Assembly (NCBI GenBank): GCA_045589595.1
Contig: JAZNPK010000024.1
Coordinates: 51,523-115,522 of the forward strand
Direction: 5' to 3'
Source: SIG77 sp045589595
GTDB taxonomy: Bacteria; Verrucomicrobiota; Lentisphaeria; Victivallales; UBA1829
Length of the DNA: 64,000 nt
The notes under the pieces were generated by a model that saw only the letters and a program-made list of their open reading frames with translations, ran no database searches and had not been told where the DNA came from. The position numbers were made by a program, and so were the translations under genes. This document shows, in pieces, positions 51,116-58,357 of the stretch; positions within the stretch are counted from its first letter, which is position 1; every line of letters begins with the position of its first letter.

Positions 51116-52471
51116 TTATGCTGTGACAACACAGCCTTGTATTTCGTATTCATCGGCAGATTCCACGCGGACTCTGATAAAGTCGCCGCAGTTGTGCCGT
51201 TTCTTATCAATGCCCCGGATGACAACCGTATTGTCGATCTCCGGCGCGTCCGCGAACATTCTGCCCAGTGCCTTTCCGCGTGGCAGGAGTTCGTCAATGA
51301 TCACATCCACCGTCTGACCGGTCAACTGCTGATTGGCACGCAGGGAAATTTCCGCCTGTGCCTCCATCAGAAGCCGGAGACGCCGATTCGCCGTCTTTGC
51401 CGGGATCTGATCCGGCATTTCCGCGGCGGGGACCCCGGCTTCGCGGGAATAGGTGAACGTACCCAGCCGGGTGAAACCGGTCTCTTTCACGTATGACAGC
51501 AATTCTTTGAAATCCTCTTCCGTTTCGCCCGGAAAGCCTACCATGAAGGTGGTCCGGATGGCAAAACCCTGCTGCTGCAGTTTGCTGACAACTTCCCGCG
51601 TCCGTGTGCCATCCGCCCTGCGGTGCATCGCGGCAAGGATGCGGCTGGAGATGTGCTGAAGCGGCATCTCGATACAGCGGATCAGGTGTTTGCAGCTGTT
51701 CATCACGCCGATCAATTCGTCCGTGACACTGGCGGGATGCAGATACATCAGCCGGATGAGGAATGTTCCTTTCAGCGCATCCAGTTTTTTCAGCAGTTCC
51801 GCCAGTTTCGGCGTGCCGGTGAGGTCTCTGCCGAATGCAGCCGTGTCCTGGGCAATGACGATCAGTTCCCGGACGCCGCCGGACAACAGATCTTTTGCCT
51901 CTTTCACCACATCTGCCACCGTCCGGCTGTGCAGACTGCCGCGGATATCCGGGATCTTGCAGTAGGTACAGCGGTTGTCGCAGCCGTCAGCGATCTTCAG
52001 ATACGCATAATGAGGCGGCGTCAACTGGAGGCGGGGCGTTTTGCTGGTGTGGATGTATGCCGTTCTTTCCGGAACATCATAAGCCGTATCCGTCCAGACC
52101 GCCGCCGCAATGCTGCCGATCTCTTCCACCGAACAGATCCCGCACCAGGAATCGACTTCAGGATGTGCCGCCCGGAAGGAACCGTCTTTGTCCCACGATA
52201 CGATACAGCCGCCGATGATGATCTTTCTGGACTTGCTGCGTTTTTTCCACGCCTTCGCATGACGCAGATGTTCTTCCACTTCTTTGCGGGCAACCGCCAG
52301 AAAAGCACAGGTGTTGATGAATTTGATGTCGGCTTCCGCTTCATCCGCCACCAATGCAAAACCCTGCGTCAGAAGCGATGCCGCCGCGATCTCTGTATCC
52401 ACAAAGTTTTTGGCGCATCCCAGACTGATGATCTCGACTGCAGGTGTTTTGTCCTGTACTGCTGCTTTCAT
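51116..52471 (-). CDS. rimO: ribosomal protein uS12 methylthiotransferase
   Basis: 451 residues. The N-terminal UPF0004 domain has ISLGCAKNFVDTE and FINTCAFLAVARKEVEEHL with the cluster cysteines; the radical SAM domain has LKIADGCDNRCTYCKIPDIRG (C-x3-C-x2-C, split as GCDNRCTYCKIP); a TRAM domain closes the protein. The SLGCAKN/VDTE start and DIRGSLHSR favour RimO over MiaB. The enzyme adds a methylthio group to Asp89 of S12. It is the first gene of a five-gene minus-strand unit with its own promoter at 52519-52546. Confidence 0.93.
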   Translation of the reverse strand: MKAAVQDKTPAVEIISLGCAKNFVDTEIAAASLLTQGFALVADEAEADIKFINTCAFLAVARKEVEEHLRHAKAWKKRSKSRKIIIGGCIVSWDKDGSFRAAHPEVDSWCGICSVEEIGSIAAAVWTDTAYDVPERTAYIHTSKTPRLQLTPPHYAYLKIADGCDNRCTYCKIPDIRGSLHSRTVADVVKEAKDLLSGGVRELIVIAQDTAAFGRDLTGTPKLAELLKKLDALKGTFLIRLMYLHPASVTDELIGVMNSCKHLIRCIEMPLQHISSRILAAMHRRADGTRTREVVSKLQQQGFAIRTTFMVGFPGETEEDFKELLSYVKETGFTRLGTFTYSREAGVPAAEMPDQIPAKTANRRLRLLMEAQAEISLRANQQLTGQTVDVIIDELLPRGKALGRMFADAPEIDNTVVIRGIDKKRHNCGDFIRVRVESADEYEIQGCVVTA

Positions 52472-52518
52472 TTTTCCGGACTTCTTTTCTATTAGTATAG
52501 ATTTATAATATTATTCGT

Positions 52519-52546
52519 AATATAGCATAGAGTAGCGTTTCTGCAA
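52519..52546 (-). promoter_or_regulatory. extended -10 promoter of the rimO operon
   Basis: On the minus strand TTGCAG (52546-52541), a 16-base spacer and TATATT (52524-52519) preceded by ATGC. It leaves a leader of about 40 bases before rimO. It lies back-to-back with the trp-leader promoter at 52618. Confidence 0.65.
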
Positions 52547-52617
52547 TAGAACGATACATTTTTTCCGTAATTTTTTTGACGCGCTGCAAAATAATGAAAA
52601 TTTTTTTTGTTTTTTCC

Positions 52618-52646
52618 TTGACAGAGCGGGAGTTACGGAGTATAAT
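52618..52646 (+). promoter_or_regulatory. consensus promoter of the trpB2 attenuator
   Basis: TTGACA (52618-52623), a 17-base spacer and TATAAT (52641-52646) are both perfect matches to the sigma70 consensus, the best in the window. Transcription would start at about 52652-52655, immediately before the leader ATG at 52656. Confidence 0.85.
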
Positions 52647-52655
52647 ATTGGTACT

Positions 52656-52709
52656 ATGAATACAAAATCTCACAACATCGCAGTTTTCAATTGGTGGCGT
52701 TGGCGTTGA
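52656..52709 (+). CDS. tryptophan-rich leader peptide (TrpL-like)
   Basis: 17 codons: MNTKSHNIAVFNWWRWR then TGA. Three of the last five residues are Trp, at 52692-52697 (tandem) and 52701-52703. It lies between a perfect promoter and a terminator hairpin, upstream of a tryptophan synthase gene. A ribosome slowed by scarce Trp-tRNA would stop over 52692-52703. No Shine-Dalgarno sequence can precede it on the predicted transcript because the start site is within a few bases of the ATG, so it may be translated leaderless. It is unlikely to have any function as a peptide. The sequence is directly visible; the regulatory role is a strong inference. Confidence 0.85.
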   Translation: MNTKSHNIAVFNWWRWR

Positions 52710-52793
52710 ACCGCCGGGGCCCGATTGTTTGTATTCAGGCAAAAAACAAGAATGGTCAAGGCGGATTGCACAGGTTGTGATCCGCTTTTTTTT
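52692..52793 (+). promoter_or_regulatory. transcription attenuator of trpB2
   Basis: Mutually exclusive pairings are visible. CCGCC (52711-52715) can pair with GGCG in the Trp-codon region (52702-52705, partly) or with GGCGG (52760-52764). The latter would disrupt the terminator stem formed by GCGGAT (52761-52766) and ATCCGC (52780-52785). With plentiful tryptophan the ribosome reaches the stop at 52707 and covers 52711-52715, so the terminator forms. With starvation it stalls on the Trp codons and the antiterminator can form. This is the classical enteric logic, read from sequence and not tested. Confidence 0.75.
52758..52793 (+). terminator. attenuator terminator hairpin
   Basis: GCGGAT/ATCCGC forms a 6 bp core, extended inward by two wobble and two Watson-Crick pairs, and is followed by T8 (52786-52793). 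It lies inside the trpB2 leader, upstream of the gene, which is why it is read as an attenuator and not as an end-of-gene terminator. Confidence 0.85.
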
Positions 52794-52807
52794 ATTGGAG
52801 TGATCAG

Positions 52808-52867
52808 ATGAAAAACAATAAATTTTCAGAATTTGATTTTTACCGATGGCGTCACGAAAATTTATGA
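52808..52867 (+). CDS. small ORF between attenuator and trpB2
   Basis: 19 codons (MKNNKFSEFDFYRWRHENL) with GGAG at 52797-52800, 7 bases before the ATG, a better ribosome binding site than that of trpB2. It begins 14 bases after the attenuator T-tract and ends 51 bases before trpB2. Five of 19 residues are aromatic (three Phe, one Tyr, one Trp). It could be a second sensing peptide, a coupling ORF that brings ribosomes to trpB2, or chance. No homologue is recognised. Confidence 0.4.
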   Translation: MKNNKFSEFDFYRWRHENL

Positions 52868-52918
52868 CAGATTTCACAGGCAGAAAACAAAAATAAAACA
52901 TACAGAAAGAATACGGAA

Positions 52919-54289
52919 ATGAAAGAAATGGAAATCCCTTACAAACTGCAGCTCTCGGAAAATGAGATCCCTACACAGTGGTACAATGTGCGGGCGGATA
53001 TGAAAAACAAACCCGCGCCGCTGTTGAATCCGAAAACTCATAAACCGATGACATTTGAAGAGTTGCGTCTGGTGTTCTGCGATGAACTCGCCCGTCAGGA
53101 ACTGGATGATACCAATGCCTATATCGACATCCCGGAAGAAATCCGCTCCTTCTACCGCATGTTCCGTCCGGCTCCGCTGGTGCGCTCCTACAATCTGGAA
53201 AAAGCACTCGGAACACCTGCCCATATTTATTACAAATTTGAAGGCAATAACACCTCCGGCAGTCATAAGCTCAACTCCGCTGTTGCACAGGCGTTTTATG
53301 CCAAACAGCAGGGCTTGAAGGGCGTGACAACTGAAACCGGTGCCGGTCAGTGGGGAACAGCCCTTTCCATGGCTTGCGCGTATTTTGACCTGATCTGCAA
53401 AGTCTTTATGGTCAAGGTGTCTTACGAACAGAAACCCCATCGCCGCGAAGTCATGCGCACCTTCGGCGCCAGCGTTACGCCGTCCCCCTCAGAAACAACG
53501 GAAGTCGGCCGCCGCATCCTCGCCGCGCATCCCGGAACCGGCGGCAGCCTCGGCTGCGCCATCTCCGAAGCCGTGGAAGAATCAATGAACAACGACGGCT
53601 TCCGGTATGTCCTCGGTTCCGTTCTCTCCCAGGTGCTGCTCCATCAGTCCATCATCGGTCTGGAAACAAAAACCGCCCTCGATAAGTACGGCGTCAAGGC
53701 AGATGTGATCATCGGCTGTGCCGGCGGCGGTTCCAACCTCGGCGGTCTCATCTCTCCGTTTATGGGCGAAAAACTCCGCGGAGAAGCCGATTACCGCTTC
53801 ATCGCCGTGGAACCCGCATCCTGTCCCAGCCTGACACGCGGCGTTTACGCGTACGACTATTGCGATACCGGTATGGTCTGCCCCCTCTCCAAGATGTACA
53901 CCCTCGGCAGCAACTTCATGCCCTCTGCAAACCATGCGGGCGGACTCCGCTACCACGGGATGAGTTCCGTTCTCTCACAGCTGTATGCAGACGGTCTGTT
54001 GGAAGCCCGTTCCGTGGAACAGACAAACGTCTTTGAAGCTGCCCAGTTCTTCGCCAGATGCGAAGGCACTCTGCCGGCTCCGGAAAGCGCACACGCCATC
54101 CGCGCAGCCATTGACGAAGCCATCCGCTGCCGCGAAACCGGAAAAACCGAAAATATCGTCTTCGGGCTTACCGGTACCGGGTACTTCGATATGAAAGCAT
54201 ATCAGCGGTTCAACGATAAGGATATGAGCGATTATATCCCCACCGATGAAGAACTTCAGGCAAGCTTCGCACAGCTGCCAGTGATCTGA
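52919..54289 (+). CDS. trpB: tryptophan synthase beta chain, TrpB2 type
   Basis: 456 residues, longer than TrpB1 (about 400) and right for the TrpB2 class. The PLP lysine is K117 in SGSHKLNSA; ETGAGQWG carries the catalytic Glu region; CAGGGSNLGG binds the PLP phosphate; LTGTGYFDMKAYQ closes the protein as in TrpB2. It joins indole and serine to make tryptophan. TrpB2 lacks the usual contacts to TrpA, and no trpA or other trp gene is in the window, so it may act alone, for example on salvaged indole. Expression is controlled by the upstream Trp attenuator. The ribosome binding site is weak (GAAAGA), and Met4 is a possible alternative start. Confidence 0.92.
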   Translation: MKEMEIPYKLQLSENEIPTQWYNVRADMKNKPAPLLNPKTHKPMTFEELRLVFCDELARQELDDTNAYIDIPEEIRSFYRMFRPAPLVRSYNLEKALGTPAHIYYKFEGNNTSGSHKLNSAVAQAFYAKQQGLKGVTTETGAGQWGTALSMACAYFDLICKVFMVKVSYEQKPHRREVMRTFGASVTPSPSETTEVGRRILAAHPGTGGSLGCAISEAVEESMNNDGFRYVLGSVLSQVLLHQSIIGLETKTALDKYGVKADVIIGCAGGGSNLGGLISPFMGEKLRGEADYRFIAVEPASCPSLTRGVYAYDYCDTGMVCPLSKMYTLGSNFMPSANHAGGLRYHGMSSVLSQLYADGLLEARSVEQTNVFEAAQFFARCEGTLPAPESAHAIRAAIDEAIRCRETGKTENIVFGLTGTGYFDMKAYQRFNDKDMSDYIPTDEELQASFAQLPVI

Positions 54290-54322
54290 TCCGCACGGAT
54301 CAACGCCCGCGGCGCACAGCCC

Positions 54323-54358
54323 ACGCCGTATCTGCCCCGCAGGTACGGCGTTTTTTTT
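54323..54358 (+). terminator. terminator of trpB2
   Basis: ACGCCGTA (54323-54330) pairs with TACGGCGT (54344-54351), with CTGC/GCAG inside, followed by T8 (54351-54358). Confidence 0.85.
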
Positions 54359-54385
54359 GTGCGTGCGGCAGGGCGCCGCACGCAC

Positions 54386-54424
54386 AAAAAAAGGGGTGCG
54401 GATCGCGCAGACGATCCGGACCCC
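54386..54424 (-). terminator. terminator of the aldolase-dehydrogenase-amidohydrolase operon
   Basis: On the minus strand hairpin C (54424-54393, 12 bp with one mismatch, 6-base loop) is followed by T7 (complement of A7 at 54386-54392). Confidence 0.8.
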
Positions 54425-54451
54425 GGGCTTTGCCCCGTGGGCGTTGGGTTA

Positions 54452-55612
54452 TCACATCAGAGCGAGTGAGGCAAAATGTGCGGAGGAGATGGTCAGCACT
54501 TCCTCATCAAAGTTGAAGATGGGGGTATGTGCGATGGGGAAATTCGCGCCTTTTCTGATGCCGTACGTCATATAATACGAGGAAACTTTATCCTTGTAAT
54601 ATCCGAAGTCATCGCCGCCCATGCTGGGGAAGATCTCTTCAATCTCGAACCCGAATTCAGCGGCATTTTTCCGTACCGTTTCACCCATGCAGGGCATATT
54701 GAATGTGATGGGCAGGTGATCGGTGATGACGACTTCAGCTGTTGCACCGTAGGAATCGCAGGTGTTTTTGACGATGGTGCGGATCTTTTCTTTCAGCAAT
54801 GCTCCCACTTCTGCATCAAGGAACGCGCATCTGCCGGAGAGATAACCGGTTCCGGGGATGGTCGCACCGGTATCTGCGCCGCTCCGCATACAGCAGGGGA
54901 CGATGATGAACGGACGTGTTCCGCGGATGGCGGATTTGATCGACATCAGATTCATATTGATATTGCTGATGATCTCGATGGGATTGATGCAGGATTCGGG
55001 GTAGGCGGGGTGACCGCTCTTGCCGGTCACATGCACATCGTATGCAAAATTGCCGGACATGACAGCGCCGTCGTAGTAGCCGACTTTTCCAAAATCACTG
55101 GTGGCGTTCAGATGGAATCCCCAGACTTCCTTCAGACCGTCCAGAGCGCCGGCTTCAATAAATCCCGGTGCGCCGCCCGGATTGGATTCTTCCGCCGGCT
55201 GGAACAGAAAACGGACATTGTGATCGGGTCTGAATCTGGAGAGGAGCATTGCTGCGCCGAGAACGGTCGTGACATGACCGTCGTGACCGCATGCGTGCAT
55301 TTTGCCGGGGTAGATGGATACGAAATCGTGGGTGTTTTTTTCTTCAATGGGCAATGCGTCGATATCGCAGCGCAGCCCGATGGTGCCGAGTTCCGGTTTT
55401 TCTCCGGTCAGTTCCGCCACCACGCCGGTTTTTTGTGCGTGGGGCTTGACGGTGATCCCGGGAAGTGAGCTGAGGACTTCTTTGATCTTTGCAGTTGTCC
55501 AGACTTCTTCAAAGCCCAGTTCAGGATGACGATGGAACTCCCGTCTCAGATCCCGCAGTACAGGTCCCAATTCTCTGGCTGCGGCGAGGATTTCTTTTGC
55601 AGGGTATTTCAT
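54452..55612 (-). CDS. M20-family amidohydrolase
   Basis: 386 residues. LRREFHRHPELGFEE near the N-terminus, GLRCDIDALPIEEKN, KMHACGHDGHVTTVLGAA (with the HxCGHD metal motif) and FLFQPAEESNPGGAPGFIEAG are typical of M20D enzymes such as hippurate hydrolase, N-acyl-amino-acid amidohydrolase and IAA-amino-acid hydrolase; PSMGGDDFGYY supplies the C-terminal metal-site region. It should hydrolyse an N-acyl or peptide-like bond using two metal ions in the cytoplasm. It is the last gene of a three-gene operon and overlaps the dehydrogenase as ATGA. Substrate is unknown; the neighbours suggest a breakdown pathway for an acylated sugar acid or amino acid. Confidence 0.88.
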   Translation of the reverse strand: MKYPAKEILAAARELGPVLRDLRREFHRHPELGFEEVWTTAKIKEVLSSLPGITVKPHAQKTGVVAELTGEKPELGTIGLRCDIDALPIEEKNTHDFVSIYPGKMHACGHDGHVTTVLGAAMLLSRFRPDHNVRFLFQPAEESNPGGAPGFIEAGALDGLKEVWGFHLNATSDFGKVGYYDGAVMSGNFAYDVHVTGKSGHPAYPESCINPIEIISNINMNLMSIKSAIRGTRPFIIVPCCMRSGADTGATIPGTGYLSGRCAFLDAEVGALLKEKIRTIVKNTCDSYGATAEVVITDHLPITFNMPCMGETVRKNAAEFGFEIEEIFPSMGGDDFGYYKDKVSSYYMTYGIRKGANFPIAHTPIFNFDEEVLTISSAHFASLALM

Positions 55613-56553
55613 TTTACAGGGATCGCACTTTCTTTTCTGCAGTCATCGCCGCAGGCGGCGAGACGTTTGAGTTTTTCTACGGAGAATGCCCAGAAATTCT
55701 TTTCAAAATCGGCGGAGAATGCCGCGATATGAGGCGTCAGGATCAGGTTGTCAAGCGTGTAGAGAATGCTGTCTGCCGCCGGCGGTTCGGGATCGGTCAC
55801 ATCAAGTGCCGCGCCGCCGATGGTTTTGTTCTGCAGCGCGCGGACCAGCGCCGCTTCATCGATCACGGGACCGCGGGATGTATTGACCAGCAGGGCATCC
55901 GGCTTCATCATGGCAAATTCTCTGTCGGAGATGATATGCTTTGTTGCATCGGTGAGGGGACAATGCACGGAGACATAGTCGGATGCTTTCAGCAGTTCAT
56001 CCAGTGCAACGGAGCCGGGCGCGTAGGGATCGTAATGGATCACATTCATGTGGAAACCGGAGACCATTTCCTCCACTTTCCGTGCGATCCTGCCGTAACC
56101 GACCAGACCGAGAGTTCTGCCGGTGATATGCCAGTTTGTTTTTGTGCCGTCGGATTCCCATTTGCCGGAACGGACTTCGCGGTCGAACTGAGGAACGCGG
56201 CGGATAAGGGAGAACAGCAGCGCCACGGCGTGTTCTGCCACGGATTCCGCAATGGAATCAGGGGTATTGCAGACGGCGATTCCCAGTTCCACCGCTTTTG
56301 CGCAGGGGAGGGCGTCAATGCCGCTGCCGGAGCGGAAGATGGCTTTGCATTTCGGGAGTTTTTCCAGAACTTCAGCCGTCAGAGCGAGATTGGGTCCGAA
56401 CATCCAGAGGACATCGGAATCTTTTGCGAAATCCAGAAGGACTTCCGGCGTTTCACATTTTTTGCAGATGATCTCGATTCCGGCGGAGCGGATCGCGGTA
56501 ATAGTTTCTGCGGGGATGCCGTTTTCATCGGCGGTGATCATTGCAGTTTTCAT
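55609..56553 (-). CDS. D-isomer-specific 2-hydroxyacid dehydrogenase
   Basis: 314 residues. LGLVGYGRIARKVEEMVSGF is the NAD-binding glycine motif (G-x-G-x2-A variant), VSVHCPLTDATKHIISDREFAMMKPDALLVNTSRGPVIDEAAL (read as LLVNTSRGPVID) and LDVTDPEPPAADSILYTLDN carry the conserved Arg/Glu regions, and NLILTPHIAAFSADFE the catalytic His (TPHIA). The family includes phosphoglycerate, glyoxylate/hydroxypyruvate and lactate dehydrogenases. It overlaps both neighbours as ATGA. Acting with an HpcH/HpaI aldolase, it could interconvert a small 2-oxoacid such as pyruvate or hydroxypyruvate with its 2-hydroxyacid; this is inference from the operon. Confidence 0.88.
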   Translation of the reverse strand: MKTAMITADENGIPAETITAIRSAGIEIICKKCETPEVLLDFAKDSDVLWMFGPNLALTAEVLEKLPKCKAIFRSGSGIDALPCAKAVELGIAVCNTPDSIAESVAEHAVALLFSLIRRVPQFDREVRSGKWESDGTKTNWHITGRTLGLVGYGRIARKVEEMVSGFHMNVIHYDPYAPGSVALDELLKASDYVSVHCPLTDATKHIISDREFAMMKPDALLVNTSRGPVIDEAALVRALQNKTIGGAALDVTDPEPPAADSILYTLDNLILTPHIAAFSADFEKNFWAFSVEKLKRLAACGDDCRKESAIPVK

Positions 56554-57314
56554 GCTTCGTTTGCCTCCCGGACAATGGCGGCGGATGTTGCCATCATGGC
56601 ACCGCAGTCACTGGTTGTAGCGATCCAGTTGATCCCTCTTGCTTTCCATTTTGCGTAAGGAGCCGAGGCGGTACCGATGACCATGTTGGCGGCTTTTGCC
56701 TTGCGGATGATCTCTTCCACAACTTTGTCCACTTCGGGGGAGCCGAGATCTTCGATCAGCCCCATGGAACATGCGAGGTCGCAGGGGCCGATACAAATAC
56801 TGTCGATCCCCGGCGTCTTCAGGATCTCATCCAGATGAGGCAGGGCGTTGATGTGTTCGATCTGAACGATCACCATCGGTTCTGCTTCCGGGCTGTGGAG
56901 ATATTCATTGAAGGGCGTTGTGCCGTAACGGATCCCGCGCCGGACACCGCAGCCGCGGATGCCTCTTGGCGGATATTTGCATGCGGCAACAGCGGCGGCA
57001 GCTTCATCAGCGGTGCAGACCATGGGAATGATCACCCCGGCGGGAGCAAGGTCCAGTACCGGTTTCAGGATCACGTGGTCGTTCCACGCCACACGGACGA
57101 GCGGTGCGCAGTCAGTGCCGCGTACCGCCATCACATGTCCCATAATGGACTCAAGTGTATGGGGTGCGTGTTCGGCATCGATCCAGGTGAAATCGAAACC
57201 GGCATCACCGGCGAGTTCACTTACTGCCGGATCGTTGAGTGTGATTACCATGCCGGTACAAAGTTTTCCGGCAGCCATTTTTTCTCGGAACAATTTCTGA
57301 CTGTTTATGCTCAT
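56550..57314 (-). CDS. HpcH/HpaI-family aldolase (copy 1)
   Basis: 254 residues from the ATG at 57314; an in-frame TTG seven codons upstream lies within the AAGGAG and is rejected. The class II pyruvate-aldolase landmarks are FTWIDAEHAPH (catalytic His), APLVRVAWND (substrate Arg), LAPAGVIIPMV, MVIVQIEH (metal Glu) and ICIGPCDLACSMG (metal Asp). Members cleave 2-keto-3-deoxy sugar acids or related 4-hydroxy-2-oxoacids into pyruvate and an aldehyde. It is the first gene of an operon with a dehydrogenase and an amidohydrolase and is divergent from the regulator gene at 57614. A paralogue lies at 60435. Confidence 0.9.
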   Translation of the reverse strand: MSINSQKLFREKMAAGKLCTGMVITLNDPAVSELAGDAGFDFTWIDAEHAPHTLESIMGHVMAVRGTDCAPLVRVAWNDHVILKPVLDLAPAGVIIPMVCTADEAAAAVAACKYPPRGIRGCGVRRGIRYGTTPFNEYLHSPEAEPMVIVQIEHINALPHLDEILKTPGIDSICIGPCDLACSMGLIEDLGSPEVDKVVEEIIRKAKAANMVIGTASAPYAKWKARGINWIATTSDCGAMMATSAAIVREANEA

Positions 57315-57366
57315 GATCGTCTTTTCTCCTTGCAAGACAAATGCTTGATTTTTATTTGTGATAATT

Positions 57367-57394
57367 AAGATACTCTGTCAAATGGATTTTTCAA
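57367..57394 (-). promoter_or_regulatory. promoter of the aldolase operon
   Basis: On the minus strand TTGAAA (57394-57389), a 16-base spacer and TATCTT (57372-57367) lie about 50 bases before the aldolase ATG. A second TTGACA sits inside the spacer without a matching -10. The same hexamers are used at the ychF promoter. The remaining gap up to 57487 is AT-rich with nothing else that I can see. Confidence 0.55.
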
Positions 57395-57487
57395 ACGGAA
57401 ACGGGCGATACCAACAATAAAAAAGGAAAATAATTCATCCGTGTATGTGTGAAAGATTTTACTTTTTGTAATTTCTTTCATAAAGAC

Positions 57488-57515
57488 TTGTAAATATGCG
57501 ACACCATGCTATCTT
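57488..57515 (+). promoter_or_regulatory. extended -10 promoter of the regulator-tsaB unit
   Basis: TTGTAA (57488-57493), a 16-base spacer and TATCTT (57510-57515) preceded by CATGC. It would leave a leader of about 90 bases before the ATG at 57614. It is divergent from the aldolase-operon promoter, 93 bases away. Confidence 0.55.
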
Positions 57516-57613
57516 ATGTAATGAGGAGAGCCGTTTTGATCTGTCTGCGCGCTCCGGTGTTTCACACACAGGCTTTCCCGAATAACTTTTTATCAGAAAG
57601 GCGGTATGTACTC

Positions 57614-58345
57614 ATGGTTATTTCATCTCAGATCCGTGAAGCGATTTTGCGTGCAATCGAATATTACGGCAATTCATCCCAGTTTGCGAAAGCGATCGGT
57701 GTGGCACACAGCACCGTGTTTTTCTGGCTGTCCGGCAAAACGAGCAGCATCAGCGGCAAGGTCTGGCAGAGCCGTGTGAGACCGATCCTCAGTCCTTTTA
57801 TGGGGCATCCTCCGGCACCGGCCTATGGTTTGCCCCGAGACTGCGGAGATTTTTCGCTGTATCCCGCGTTCCGTGAACCGGGCTCGGCTTATACTGCAAC
57901 GGCATCCAAAACGCCGGTGATCCCGTTTTCCGTGCTGAAAAACTTTGATCCCGCCACGGAAAAATGCGCCGCATTTGTCAGCCGGAACAAATATGCCGAG
58001 GCGGAATTTGCCTCTGCATCCGGCAAAGACTGTTTTGCTGTCCGGCTCGAAGACGATCTGCCGGATGTGTTCCTGCGCGGGACCGATCTGCTGATCAATA
58101 TTGACGAAGCGCCCGCTGACGGATGCTGTGTCATTGCCAGTATCCGCGGTGCGGCGGAAGTGGCTGTGGGCAGATATTACCGTTCCGGCAATACGATCAC
58201 CATTGCAGATCTGCGGACCGGAGAACATCTGTATCATTGGGATTGCTCGGTCTCATTCGGGTTTGCCCTGTGGATCTACCCCGTTTTTGAAGCGAAACTC
58301 GATTTTACCGGCAGTGTTGCCGGAACGGATCAGGGCAGTCGCTGA
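57614..58345 (+). CDS. HTH regulator with degenerate S24/LexA-like domain
   Basis: 243 residues from the ATG at 57614 (AAGGCGG about 9 bases upstream). A TTG at 57536 with GAGGAG 7 bases before it would add 26 residues and cannot be excluded. Residues about 15-45 form a helix-turn-helix (SSQFAKAIGVAHSTVFFWLSG). The C-terminal 100 residues have the layout of an S24 peptidase-like fold (FAVRLEDDLPDVF, LRGTDLLINIDEAPADGCCVIAS, EVAVGRYYRSGNTITI), but the GDSM serine is replaced by EDDL and the catalytic Lys position is not conserved, so self-cleavage is unlikely. It may regulate the divergent aldolase operon or its own operon. Twelve bases separate it from tsaB. Confidence 0.65.
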   Translation: MVISSQIREAILRAIEYYGNSSQFAKAIGVAHSTVFFWLSGKTSSISGKVWQSRVRPILSPFMGHPPAPAYGLPRDCGDFSLYPAFREPGSAYTATASKTPVIPFSVLKNFDPATEKCAAFVSRNKYAEAEFASASGKDCFAVRLEDDLPDVFLRGTDLLINIDEAPADGCCVIASIRGAAEVAVGRYYRSGNTITIADLRTGEHLYHWDCSVSFGFALWIYPVFEAKLDFTGSVAGTDQGSR

Positions 58346-58357
58346 AAGGTTGTAAAA

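Larger units (their letters stand above)
54301..54446. repeat. intergenic multi-hairpin element (element 3)
   Basis: A 12 bp outer stem with one wobble (54301-54312 with 54435-54446) encloses hairpin A at 54323-54351 (8 bp plus an inner 4 bp), B at 54352-54392 (18 bp including a 7 bp T/A foot, 5-base loop), C at 54393-54424 (12 bp, one mismatch) and a small fourth hairpin. It occupies the gap between two convergent genes, like element 1. The loop side of B contains AGGGCGC. The shape recalls elements 1 and 2 but the outer arm differs, so membership of one family is uncertain. Confidence 0.7.

Noticed and set aside
57506..57613. Longer N-terminus of the regulator from the ATG at 57506
   Set aside because: It would overlap the -10 box and has no ribosome binding site; the added residues do not resemble the HTH domain. 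The TTG at 57536 remains possible.
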